Assembly: GCA_003225535.1 (NCBI GenBank)
Contig: QIAL01000396.1
Coordinates: 1-38,640 of the forward strand
DNA: 38,640 nucleotides
Source: Acidobacteriota bacterium
Lineage (GTDB): Bacteria; Acidobacteriota; Terriglobia; Terriglobales; Acidobacteriaceae
Reading direction: 5' to 3'
Part shown: piece after piece, positions 15,084 to 24,400 of the stretch
Layout: every line of letters begins with the position of its first letter
Position numbering within the stretch: position 1 is the stretch's first letter
The notes under the pieces: generated by a model
The model's database searches: none
Seen by the model: only the letters and a program-made list of their open reading frames with translations
Told to the model about the DNA's origin: nothing
Made by a program: the position numbers and the translations under genes

Positions 15084-15149
15084 AAACACTGGATATTTTT
15101 GCGCTTTCTTTACAGGTTCTGAGGCGTGCTGATGTCGAAGGAGGTTCCA

Positions 15150-16289
15150 ATGAAACGCTTGCTCGTACGGTTTCTAACCACCAGTCTTCTTTGCCTGGCT
15201 GCTGCTGCTGGCTATGCGCAGACCCCGGCCGACGGCACGCCGCAGCGGTGGACGCCTCGCTACAAAGTCATGCATATGAAAAATGGCCACGCGCTGATCC
15301 CAGCCATTCGGCGGCAGGCCGCTGCCGGCGCCACCATTCCATTGTGGAATTACAGCGTGGTCTCGCCCTTGGACCATCTCACTTATACCGGACAGATGGT
15401 GGGCCGCAGTCCCTTCTATCACGGGTTCCGCTCCACCAGCATTCAGAGTTTTCTGATTCCCGTAAGGTTCGTATTTTCGGATGGAACTGTGCTCGATCCG
15501 ACGGTTTCGAATGCCTGTCTCGGGGCCACGACTCTGAGTGTTGTACAGAATTCACCGATATTCCAGACCACCGACTGGGTCATGAACGGAGTGGATGTGG
15601 GAACGGCGCAGTACATCGATGGTTTTCAACGCGCCAATTTCTGGAACAAGGTATCGGTGGCCGGCAACAGCTATCACAACCCGTTGGCTGTGACCACGCT
15701 CGCAAAAATTAGCGTCACGGTTCCCGCCGCTGACGGCGCGACTACTGCCTTTTTTTGCAATGAGGGGGGAATCGACATCAACTGGTGGGACGCACTCGTC
15801 GAAAACACTATTTTGCCTTCGCTGGTTTCCAAAGGCGTAGGGCCGACAAGCGTACCGATCTTTCTTTTTGACAGCGTTGAAATGTGCGACGTTGGAGGCT
15901 GCGGCATTCTCGGATACCACAACGCTTTTACCCCTGGTGGCGTGCTGCAGACGTACTCGGTCAGCGACTTCGATAATTCCGGATTTTACGGCGGCGATAT
16001 CTCCGTTCTTGCTCACGAAGTCGGGGAATGGATGGACGATCCCCTGACCACCAATCCAACTCCGGCGTGGGGCAACATCGGGCAGGTCGCGGGGTGCCAG
16101 AACAATCTGGAAGTCGGTGATCCTCTGACTGGGACATTCTTCCCGGCGGTCACGCTCGGTAATTTCACTTATGACCCGCAGGAACTAGTGTTCTTCTCCT
16201 GGTTCTTCCGGCAGTCGCCTTCGATTGGCGCTGGTGGCGCCTTCTCGAACAACGGTTCGTTCAACACCAGCCCCCCATCGTGTCCTTGA
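15150..16289 (+). CDS. Exported protein with HEVGE motif, putative zinc metalloprotease
   Basis: 379 residues. The start ATG 15150 is preceded by an excellent AAGGAGG. A Sec signal peptide (MKRLLVRFLTTSLLCLAAAA and on, cleaved after YAQ or before it) leads the mature protein. The segment VLAHEVGEWMDDP holds H289, E290 and E293: this resembles a metallopeptidase helix in which the usual HExxH second His is replaced by Glu, followed by a DDP. Cysteines at CNEGG, MCDVGGCG, AGCQNN and near the C-terminus suggest disulfides. The late YDPQELVFFSWFFRQ segment resembles other exported acidobacterial and actinobacterial proteins I recall. Catalysis is inferred, not shown. It is co-oriented with the ASH-repeat gene 94 bp downstream. 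Confidence 0.8.
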   Translation: MKRLLVRFLTTSLLCLAAAAGYAQTPADGTPQRWTPRYKVMHMKNGHALIPAIRRQAAAGATIPLWNYSVVSPLDHLTYTGQMVGRSPFYHGFRSTSIQSFLIPVRFVFSDGTVLDPTVSNACLGATTLSVVQNSPIFQTTDWVMNGVDVGTAQYIDGFQRANFWNKVSVAGNSYHNPLAVTTLAKISVTVPAADGATTAFFCNEGGIDINWWDALVENTILPSLVSKGVGPTSVPIFLFDSVEMCDVGGCGILGYHNAFTPGGVLQTYSVSDFDNSGFYGGDISVLAHEVGEWMDDPLTTNPTPAWGNIGQVAGCQNNLEVGDPLTGTFFPAVTLGNFTYDPQELVFFSWFFRQSPSIGAGGAFSNNGSFNTSPPSCP

Positions 16290-16383
16290 GGCTGAAATAC
16301 AGGGGAGTGATTTTTGGTTCCCTGCTGAAATGGCCAAGGGATTGAAGCGGGAAAAACGAAAATTGTTTATCACGGAGGCTGTC

Positions 16384-17970
16384 ATGTTGGACCGAACTCA
16401 ACTGATTCGGCTGTGCGGTCTTGTGGTGCTGCTGTCGCTGGCAACGACGGCCTGGTCCGATACCATGACGGGCGTGTCCAGCAAAGCCAGCCAGGGCTCC
16501 AATGACTCCGTGCTCTGGTCCCAACTCGGGGCCGATGCCACCGTTCTCGCCGCCAGCGCCAAAGCGACCTCGGGAGCCGGGGTGGCCGTGAACGTCGCTT
16601 TTGCAGGGGCTAACAGCCTAGCCTCGGCTGTGTGTGCGGCCGCCCCGACCTGCAGTTGGTCGGGAACTGGTTTCGCCTCCGGCGATCGCATCATCTGGAC
16701 TGCCGATGCCGCCGCAAGCGGCAACGGACCCGTAAGCTTGAGCTTTGGCACCAGCGTCTCCGGGGCAGGCGCGTTGATTCAGGCGGACGAACCCGGGCAG
16801 TTCACTGCACTAATCCAAGCGTTCAACGGTTCTACCCTGCTCGGTTCGTTTTCAGTAACGAGCAATGCCACTGGCGATGCGGTTTATGTCGGCATTCTGG
16901 ATCAGACCGGAGCGAACATTACTTCTGTGACTTTCAGTCTGACGGCTTGCGGCACCGCCGATGCCAGTTGCGTACGGTCGGACTTTGGGCTCGATACAGT
17001 CTTCCTTAACGTCGGTTCTGGCTCGGGTACCACCGTCTCGCTCACCCCCACCAGCCTGAACTTCGGCGCGGTGGCTGTGGGTGTCACCAGCGCAGTGCAA
17101 AGGGTCACGCTCAAAAACACCGGTACCGCCGCGCTCGCCATCTCCAGCATCGCGATCACCGGCACCAATAGCACCGAGTTCATCAAAACCGCCACCACCT
17201 GCGGCGCTTCTCTGGCCGTCAAAGCGGCCTGCACCATCAGCGTTGATTTCAAACCTGCCGCGACGGGCGCGCGCGCAGCCGTCATCAGCATCATCGATAA
17301 TGGTAGCGGCAGTCCGCAGCAGGTGCCGCTCAGCGGAACTGGCACCACAGTCAAATTCGCGCCCGCCAGTCTGTCGTTCGGCGACGTGGCCCTAGGCGTC
17401 AGTTCCGTCAAAACCATCACGCTCACCAATATCGCGACCACGGCGCTGTCCATTACCGCAATTGCCATTACTGGCACGAATGCCGCGGATTTCACCCAGA
17501 CTCATACCTGCGGCGCCTCCCTAGCCGCCGGCGCCAAGTGCACCTTCAGCATTACTTTCACCCCTCTAGTCATCGGTACACGCAGCGCATCCCTCAGCGT
17601 GGCCGACAGTGCCGCGGGCAGCCCGCAATTGATACCACTCAAGGGTGTCGGCACCACCGCCAAGCTCGCTCCTACCAGTTTGAACTTCGGCTCCGTCACG
17701 GTTGGCACCACCACCGCTGCCAAGCTCATCACGCTCACCAACATTGGGACGACAGCACTCACGATCACAAGCATCACCATCACCGGAGCAGCCGCGGGAG
17801 ACTTCTCGCAGACTCATACCTGCGGCGCCTCCCTGGCTGCGGGCGCGAATTGCACCATCAGCGTCCAGTTCAAACCCACAGTGGCAGGTAACCGAGGCGC
17901 CGCCATCAGAGTCACCGACAATGCGGCCGGGAGCCCGCAACAAGTGCCTGTCTCGGGTAAGGGCATCTAG
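16384..17970 (+). CDS. Exported protein with three ASH-type (choice-of-anchor D) domains
   Basis: 528 residues from ATG 16384, which has ACGGAGG upstream; the frame is open further but overlaps the previous gene. Signal peptide RLCGLVVLLSLATTAWS. Residues about 25-215 form a unique N-terminal region with one disulfide candidate pair (CAAAPTC). Then three tandem domains of about 103 residues (about 17035-17340, 17347-17652, 17659-17967), each with LxPTSLNFGxVxVG, ITLTNxGTTAL, HTCGASLAAGAxCT and SPQxVPLSGxG, the ASH/ASPM-SPD2-Hydin immunoglobulin-like fold. Such domains bind partners outside the cell or act as spacers. No anchor or sorting signal is seen at the C-terminus. Domains 2 and 3 are the most alike, pointing to duplication within the gene. 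Confidence 0.9.
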   Translation: MLDRTQLIRLCGLVVLLSLATTAWSDTMTGVSSKASQGSNDSVLWSQLGADATVLAASAKATSGAGVAVNVAFAGANSLASAVCAAAPTCSWSGTGFASGDRIIWTADAAASGNGPVSLSFGTSVSGAGALIQADEPGQFTALIQAFNGSTLLGSFSVTSNATGDAVYVGILDQTGANITSVTFSLTACGTADASCVRSDFGLDTVFLNVGSGSGTTVSLTPTSLNFGAVAVGVTSAVQRVTLKNTGTAALAISSIAITGTNSTEFIKTATTCGASLAVKAACTISVDFKPAATGARAAVISIIDNGSGSPQQVPLSGTGTTVKFAPASLSFGDVALGVSSVKTITLTNIATTALSITAIAITGTNAADFTQTHTCGASLAAGAKCTFSITFTPLVIGTRSASLSVADSAAGSPQLIPLKGVGTTAKLAPTSLNFGSVTVGTTTAAKLITLTNIGTTALTITSITITGAAAGDFSQTHTCGASLAAGANCTISVQFKPTVAGNRGAAIRVTDNAAGSPQQVPVSGKGI

Positions 17971-17985
17971 CGACGTGGAAACCTT

Positions 17986-18009
17986 GATTGGATGGGTCAA
18001 AATCCAATC
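17986..18009. repeat. Hairpin after the ASH-domain gene
   Basis: GATTGGAT (17986-17993) and ATCCAATC (18002-18009) form a perfect 8-bp stem with an 8-base loop, starting 16 bp after the stop of the ASH-domain gene. No U-run follows, so it is at best a weak 3'-end hairpin. Confidence 0.45.
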
Positions 18010-18050
18010 GGTAGCGACGGCGACACCGTCAGAATTCAACAATTTCCCCT

Positions 18051-18079
18051 AATTCCAGACAACCGTTTAACGGTATACT
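18051..18079 (+). promoter_or_regulatory. Possible promoter with overlapping operator for the kinase gene
   Basis: TATACT at 18074-18079 is a good -10 box. The region 17 bp upstream has only a poor -35 match (AATTCC). The symmetric site ACCGTT-T-AACGGT (18062-18074) runs into the -10, the position expected for a repressor operator. The kinase start is about 107 bp downstream. Confidence 0.35.
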
Positions 18080-18185
18080 GCATGGGTCTTCTCTTTGGTG
18101 GGGACGTGACACCCAGCTCTCGTGGGGCTGATTGGGGATATTTACTTGCCACGCGAAGAACGTCACGCCGTTCCCGGACCAGACC

Positions 18186-21100
18186 ATGGACGACCCAAAA
18201 CCAAGCAGGATCGAGATTGAGGCGGCTACGCTTGTGCCTGATCGCAATCCCGGAAGTCCTTCCCCTGCACAAGACTCCAACGTCTCGCAAACTCCGAAAT
18301 CACCTTTTGACCCCGGTCAAGGTTTCGATGCGCCCACCATTCTGGAAGGCGCTCTCCCGCCCTTGGCTCCGGTGACTGGACAGAAGCCGCCCCCTGATCG
18401 CGATTCACCCCCTCCGCCAGCCAGCACCTTCGGGTCCCCCATTCTTCCGCCGGGAATGGTCATCGGAAACCGCTACCAGATTTTGCAGATTCTCGGCGAA
18501 GGCGGCATGGGTGCCGTGTACAAGGCCAAAGACCTCGAACTCAACCGCGTCATTGCCCTCAAAGTCATCCGGCCTGAACTTGCTAGCAATCCCGAAATTC
18601 TGCAACGTTTCAAGCAGGAACTCATACTCGCCCGGCAAGTCACCGACCGCAACGTGATTCGCATCTTCGATCTCGGCGAGGCTGCCGGCATCAAGTTCAT
18701 CACTATGGAGTATGTAGAAGGACAGAGCCTGTATCAGATCCTTAAAGAGAAGGGCAAGCTGCCGGTTTCAGAAGCCATCAACATCATGCGCCAGATGTTG
18801 AGCGGTTTGCTCGCTGCTCACCGCGAAGGCGTCATCCATCGCGATCTGAAACCCGGCAATATCATGCGCGATAGCCAGGGCCGCGTCGTCGTCATGGACT
18901 TCGGACTCGCCCGCTCCCTCGTCGGCGACGGCATGACCCGCACCGGAACCATGATGGGCACGATGGAATACATGTCTCCGGAGCAAGCGCAGGCCAAGGA
19001 ACTCGATGCCCGCTCCGACATTTTCACCTCGGGACTGATCTGCTACGAACTGCTCGCTGGCAAAATGCCGTACCACGCCGACAGCGTGGTCGCCAGTTTG
19101 CTCAAGCGCATGCAGGAGCGTGCGATCCCGCCGTCGGATTGGGATGCCTCCATCCCGCAACCAGTCAGCGAACTGGTGTCCAAGTGCCTGGAGCGCGATC
19201 CCGCGGACCGCTGGCAGAGTGCTGAGGAAATTCTCGACCGCATAGACGAGATTCAGGGCAAACGGCCGATGTCGGTACTGACCAGCCGTCCGCCTGTGTC
19301 GTTGACCGCACAGTCCGTGTACAGCGCGCCAGCAGCGTCGCCTCCAGGTGCCAGCAGAAAACGTTTGGTGATGATCCTGGTCGTAGCAGCGATTGTGGGC
19401 GCCGCAGGAACTGCCGGATGGTTCCTGAAGCCGCGGCCGCAATCGGCGCCCGTACACCAAAACGTCAGAGTCCTGCTGGCTGATTTCCGGAACGCGACCG
19501 CTGATTCGGTTTTCGATGGCACCATCGAACCGACGGTCGCCCTGCAGCTCGAAGGCGCTCCGTTCATCAGCGTCTTTAACCGCGCCCAGGCTCGCTCGAC
19601 GCTCGCCGAACTCAAGCCCGGCACCACGCAACTCGATGAAGCCAACGCCCGGCTCGTCGCTGTGCGCCAAGGGGTTGACCTTGTGGTCAGCGGTCAGGTG
19701 ACCGCGTCCGGCTCCGGATACAAGATCCTCAGCAAAGTCACTGATACCCTCACCGGCAAGACCATCGCCACCGAAGTCGCCGACGCGTCAGACAAATCCG
19801 GCATCCTGCGCGCCGTAGCCAATCTCGCGGACCAGATGCGTACGGCACTGGGCGATACGGCCTCGGAGTCGGCCAAGCTTGCCGAGGCGGAAACCTTCAC
19901 CACCGCCTCCCTCGAAGCGACCCACGAATACGCCGAGGCCCAGGAAGCACGCTACGCCGGAAAGACTGCCGAAGCGATCAAAGGATTCCGCCGCGCTGTC
20001 GAACTCGATCCTAACTTCGGCAGTGCCTATGGAAATCTCGGTGCGCTCTACTGGAATGAGGGCAATCAGGCCGACGCCATCAACTACTACAAGCTGGCGA
20101 TGCAGCACATCGACCGCATGACCGACCGTGAGAAATATCGGACGCGGGGCGGCTACTACCTTGCGGTTTCCGATGGGGACAAAGCCGTCGAGGAATTCAG
20201 CGCCCTCGTCAAGCAATATCCTGCCGACAGCATGGGCTTGAGCGCACTCGCCCACGCGTACTATCTGCGTCACGATATGGCCCAAGCTGTGGATGCCAGC
20301 CGGCGCGCGGTCGAGATTTATCCCAAGAACGTCGTCTACCGCACCAACGCCTCTCTCTATGCGCTGTTCGCCAGCGACTACGACACTTCCGAGCGGGAGG
20401 CGCAAGCCGTCCTTCAGATCAATCCAATCTATGAGGACGCCTACACGATTCTGGCTTTGTGCGAAACCGCAAAGGGAAATTTCGACCAGGCCAACCAACA
20501 CTGGCACAAGGTCGAGAGCCTTAGTGCGGGAGGCGCTTCTTCCGCCGCAGGGGGTCTTGCTGACCTCGCGCTTTATCGCAGCGATCCTGAACAGGCGATC
20601 TCCGCTCTGAAGAAAGGCATCGACGGCGACACCGTCGCCAAAGCCAGCGACGCGGCTGCAAAGAAATACGTTCTCCTCGCCGAGGCCCAGCTCATGGCAG
20701 GCAACAAGTCAGGCGCCCTGCAGTCGGTGAAGCAAGGCGTCGCCATGAGCAAAGCCAACGTTCTGTTCGCCGCCGCGCGCGTCTACTTAATGGCCGGTGA
20801 TACGTCGCAGGCCACTGCCCTCGCCTCCGAGCAATCGAAACAACTCGAAGGCACACCGCAGTCTTTTGGCAAGTTGATCGAAGGGGACATTCAGCTTTCG
20901 CGCGGCAACGCCAAGCAAGCCATTCAGCTCTACAAGGAATCGGAGCGGTTGCTCGATTCATGGCTCGCACATTTCGATCTTGCGCGCGGATATATCGCGG
21001 CCGGAGCTTTTACCGAGGCCAGCACCGAACTGGAAACCTGCCTCAAGCGCCGCGGCGAAGCCACGGACATCTACATCGACGAGCAACAAACCTTCCGCTA

Positions 21101-21260
21101 TTTTCCTGCCACCTATTATTACCTGGGCCGCGCGCTCGAAGGGCTCAAGAGCTCCGGCGCCGCCGATGCCTACAAGAGCTTCCTCGCGATGAAAGTGCCC
21201 AATGCGCACGATCCCATGGTGGACGACGCCAGGAAACGACTGGCGAAGATTACCCCATAG
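18186..21260 (+). CDS. Membrane Ser/Thr protein kinase with C-terminal TPR sensor region
   Basis: 1024 residues. After a Pro-rich leader (1-95) comes a Hanks-type kinase domain (about 97-355): glycine loop GEGGMGAVY, K126 in ALKV, HRDLKPGN with catalytic D220, DFG at 238, and the APE-equivalent MSPEQA. A transmembrane helix follows (RLVMILVVAAIVGAAGTAGWF, split; about 393-414). The C-terminal part should lie outside the cytoplasm: a domain VRVLLADFRNATADSVFDG resembling the FlgO/TolB-like fold (about 427-572), then about ten TPR-type helical repeats to the end (FRRAVELDPNFGSAYGNLGA as example). This is a known acidobacterial architecture. The substrate and ligand are unknown. ATG 18186 is chosen over 18132 from the start of conserved sequence; its Shine-Dalgarno is weak. 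Confidence 0.92.
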   Translation: MDDPKPSRIEIEAATLVPDRNPGSPSPAQDSNVSQTPKSPFDPGQGFDAPTILEGALPPLAPVTGQKPPPDRDSPPPPASTFGSPILPPGMVIGNRYQILQILGEGGMGAVYKAKDLELNRVIALKVIRPELASNPEILQRFKQELILARQVTDRNVIRIFDLGEAAGIKFITMEYVEGQSLYQILKEKGKLPVSEAINIMRQMLSGLLAAHREGVIHRDLKPGNIMRDSQGRVVVMDFGLARSLVGDGMTRTGTMMGTMEYMSPEQAQAKELDARSDIFTSGLICYELLAGKMPYHADSVVASLLKRMQERAIPPSDWDASIPQPVSELVSKCLERDPADRWQSAEEILDRIDEIQGKRPMSVLTSRPPVSLTAQSVYSAPAASPPGASRKRLVMILVVAAIVGAAGTAGWFLKPRPQSAPVHQNVRVLLADFRNATADSVFDGTIEPTVALQLEGAPFISVFNRAQARSTLAELKPGTTQLDEANARLVAVRQGVDLVVSGQVTASGSGYKILSKVTDTLTGKTIATEVADASDKSGILRAVANLADQMRTALGDTASESAKLAEAETFTTASLEATHEYAEAQEARYAGKTAEAIKGFRRAVELDPNFGSAYGNLGALYWNEGNQADAINYYKLAMQHIDRMTDREKYRTRGGYYLAVSDGDKAVEEFSALVKQYPADSMGLSALAHAYYLRHDMAQAVDASRRAVEIYPKNVVYRTNASLYALFASDYDTSEREAQAVLQINPIYEDAYTILALCETAKGNFDQANQHWHKVESLSAGGASSAAGGLADLALYRSDPEQAISALKKGIDGDTVAKASDAAAKKYVLLAEAQLMAGNKSGALQSVKQGVAMSKANVLFAAARVYLMAGDTSQATALASEQSKQLEGTPQSFGKLIEGDIQLSRGNAKQAIQLYKESERLLDSWLAHFDLARGYIAAGAFTEASTELETCLKRRGEATDIYIDEQQTFRYFPATYYYLGRALEGLKSSGAADAYKSFLAMKVPNAHDPMVDDARKRLAKITP

Positions 21261-21268
21261 TCGGCCGC

Positions 21269-21297
21269 AAAAAAACTCTCTTCGCTCGTGGCGAGAG
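21269..21297 (-). terminator. Possible intrinsic terminator for the giant secreted protein gene
   Basis: Read on the minus strand, CTCTCGCCACGAGCGAAGAG and a closing AG form an interrupted 7-bp stem (CTCT/AGAG plus CGC/GCG, with a 3-base bulge) followed by seven Ts. It lies about 200 bp beyond the stop of the giant gene and next to the stop of the convergent kinase gene. The distance and the bulge keep confidence low. Confidence 0.4.
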
Positions 21298-21338
21298 TAC
21301 CGCAGCGGCTAAAGCGGCGATAATTTTGTGAGACTTAC

Positions 21339-21359
21339 GGCGCGGCTTGAAGCCGCGCC
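21339..21359. repeat. Perfect 10-bp palindrome GGCGCGGCTT / AAGCCGCGCC
   Basis: Arms of 10 bp (21339-21348 and 21350-21359) around a single G, between the two convergent stops at 21260 and 21494. CTTTC follows on the plus strand, so it might serve as a weak terminator for the kinase gene. It also looks like a common short palindromic repeat. Confidence 0.6.
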
Positions 21360-21493
21360 CTTTCAAAACCGAGATCAGAGACGAGTTGCTCAGCAGCCTG
21401 TTAGATTAGTCGGTCCCATGCAAAGAGGCAGGGGAGTGGAAGAATTGGGAGTGGGCGCCACGGCCAACCCTTTCGCCTGGATAGCTCTGCGGG

Positions 21494-24400
21494 TTAGTGT
21501 GCTCCGGTGATCGTGACGTTATCGAACGTGTACTGGGCCGTGTCGACTGCATAATTGCCCGTCGCGATAATACGGAAATAGTAGGTACCGGCCGGCAGAG
21601 TCCCGCTTATCGGCAGGGTGTAGCTGGTTTGGGCATAGAAGCTCGGCGGCGTGAAGTTCGCAATGGTTGTCGGCACAGGAGTGATGAAATTCGGATCGGT
21701 ATCGTACTGCAATGAGAAGCTCTGGGCAGTGTTGCACCCGGTAATCTGTACTCCGCCGTTCTGGCAATCGTTGTTGAACTCGTGGAAACTGACAGCTGCT
21801 CCTGAGATCGTCGTGCTATTCGTGATCGCAAAGTTATAGCTCGATCCGGAGACAACGAAATTCACATCGATGCAATTCGCGACCACGCATCCATAACTGT
21901 TGATACCGAGGTCTTGGGCGTTGGACACGGTAAACGTACTGCCGGAGATATTGGGCGCAGCAAACGACGGCGGCGCCGAGACCGACGCCGCACCCTGCGG
22001 CACGTTGTCAAAGTTGTACTGCATGAGCGTCGTCACGCTGCCGGGCGCCGCGAGCGTGACCATCGTGGCATAGACCGATTGATCACTCAATCTCACCACG
22101 ATGTTGTAACAGCCCACGGGGGCCGCTCCAGTCGCCCAGTTCACGGTGTAGACGGCATCGGTGGGCTCAAACGCGAATGATCCGGTGCTGGTCGCTGCAT
22201 CGTACAGAACAATGCTGGCTGCGCCGCTCGGTGGAGCGCCGGAACATCCGGCGTTCGCGTACACCGTCACGTTATTGAGCGTGACGTTTTGTGCGGTGTC
22301 GTTGCCGACTCCGGGGATGTTCAATTCGAACATCACCGGAATCGTGGATCCGGCGTCAAACGTACCCGCATTCGAAGGGTTCGCAGGCGCCGCGCCAGTC
22401 GTCAATGGCGCATCGAAGCCTGCAAACGTATCTGCAGAGAGGTGCACGATGGTGGACCACTGGGCGGTGTCGTTGGTGGTGACCACGAGGTTGTAGCAGC
22501 CCGCCGTCGCGCCCGTGGTGTTCCAACCGAAAACGAAACGGTTGTTTGGACTGTCGTACGTGAAAGCAGCTTGCCCGGTGGACGCGTTGTAGAGGGTGGT
22601 ACCGGCTCCCGCGGCCTGGCCCGCGCACGCTGGATTCGGTATGGCCACAATTGACGTAAGCGTAGCCGGGTTCGAGATATAAGCATTCGCCGCGTCCTGC
22701 AACCGCCACGTGATCGGGATGGTGGTGCCGATGGTGAAACTTCCTGAGTCGCTGGGCTGAGGCGGACTTGCCGGGTTGGGCGGATTCAGCATCACTGCCC
22801 GCTGGAGCGGCGACTGGAATCCGGTGAAGTTGTAGATCACCAGGTAGCTGACCGTCGGGTCAGGACTAGCGGCGTTCCCAGCCTGGTCCACGGCATGGAT
22901 GCTGAACATGGCGGGCCCGACAGAACTCGCTGGATACGGCGAGGTGGACGGATTCGCGGTGCAGGTGGTTGTATCGCCACCCGAGTTATCGCCGCAGGTG
23001 AAGTTCGGGATGATCTGCTGGTTCAGCACATACGTCTGCGCGACCGGCGTAGTGATCATGACTGCAGGAGTTGCTGTGTCGATCAGCACCGGGCCGAACA
23101 AGGCAGTGCCGGTGTTTCCAGCGATATCCTGGCAACTCCCGCTGGCCGTATACGAACCCTGCGATGTGTAGCTCGTGCTGCCCACGATCGAACCGGTCTG
23201 CACGCCGGAGAGCGCATCACCACAGGCGAACGTTACTACCACGGATTGGTTCGTCCATGTCCCTGCTGTATAGACCGCTCCGCTTGAGTTGTTGAGATTC
23301 GCCGTGGCAGTGACGGTGGGAGGCGTCGTGTCAATCAGAATCGGCCCGAACGAGACGGGCGGAGCGTTGTTACCGGCGAGATCCTGGCACGAAGCATTCA
23401 GCGTGGCGCCTGCTACCGATGTATTTACAGTAAGCGTTACCGTGGCGGCCGAAGTCAACGCATTCGGCTGACTGTACGTGAGCGTCGAACCGACAGCCGG
23501 GATGCCGGTGATGATCGGGTTTGTTATCCCGCTCACGACCGGTCCGGATAAATTGTCCGCGCATGTGAATGTCACGGCTACGCTGTGATTCACCCATGTA
23601 CCTGCCGTGTAGGCGGAGTTGGTGCTAATGGCGGGCGCAGTCTGGTCGATGTTGATGCCATTCACGGTGAACGCCGCGGAGTTCCCTGCCTTGTCCGCGG
23701 TGGCTCCGGGGACGCTCTGACTGGCGCCGTCGGTCGAGAGAATTGTCGGCACAGGACAAGTTGCAATGCCCGATTGCTGTCCGGCCGGCCCATTCAGCGG
23801 GTCCGGATCGCTGCATCTGAACGTCACAGTCACCGGAGAGTTGTACCAGCCGTTGTTGTTAGACGCACGATCGGGCTGTCCTGAAATCGCCGGCGGCGTT
23901 TTGTCAATATTGAAACCGGACGAAGTGAACGGTAAGGCCGTGTTTCTTGCGTAGTCTGTCACGGTCATGACACCCGAAACGGGCTTGCCTTCGGTAGTGA
24001 GCGTCATCGCGCCAATGCCGCTCGCGTTGATGCCGGTGGCGGCCGACGGAGACGTCGCAACCGCCGAGGCTACTCCAGAGAGATTGTCACCGGTAGAGTA
24101 AGGAATGACGACCGGTGTGTTGTACCAGCCCGGAGCGCTCTGAGAAGTCGCACTCACTCCAAAAGCCAGCGTTGGCGGCACGGTATCGACGGTCAACTGG
24201 GAAAGCAGGTTGGTCGGCGGCACCGTCATGGTGGTCGCGGTAGCTAGAACATCCGCGGCAGGGTTCACGTAGTGGCCGCTCGCGCCGGCCGTGAACGTCA
24301 CACGTCCGTTGCCACTCATCGCGGTGCAGGTGAAATTGAAGATCTGGGCACCAGTGCCCGCAATGCTGGCGCTGGCAGGCATTGGCGAAGTGCAAATCAC

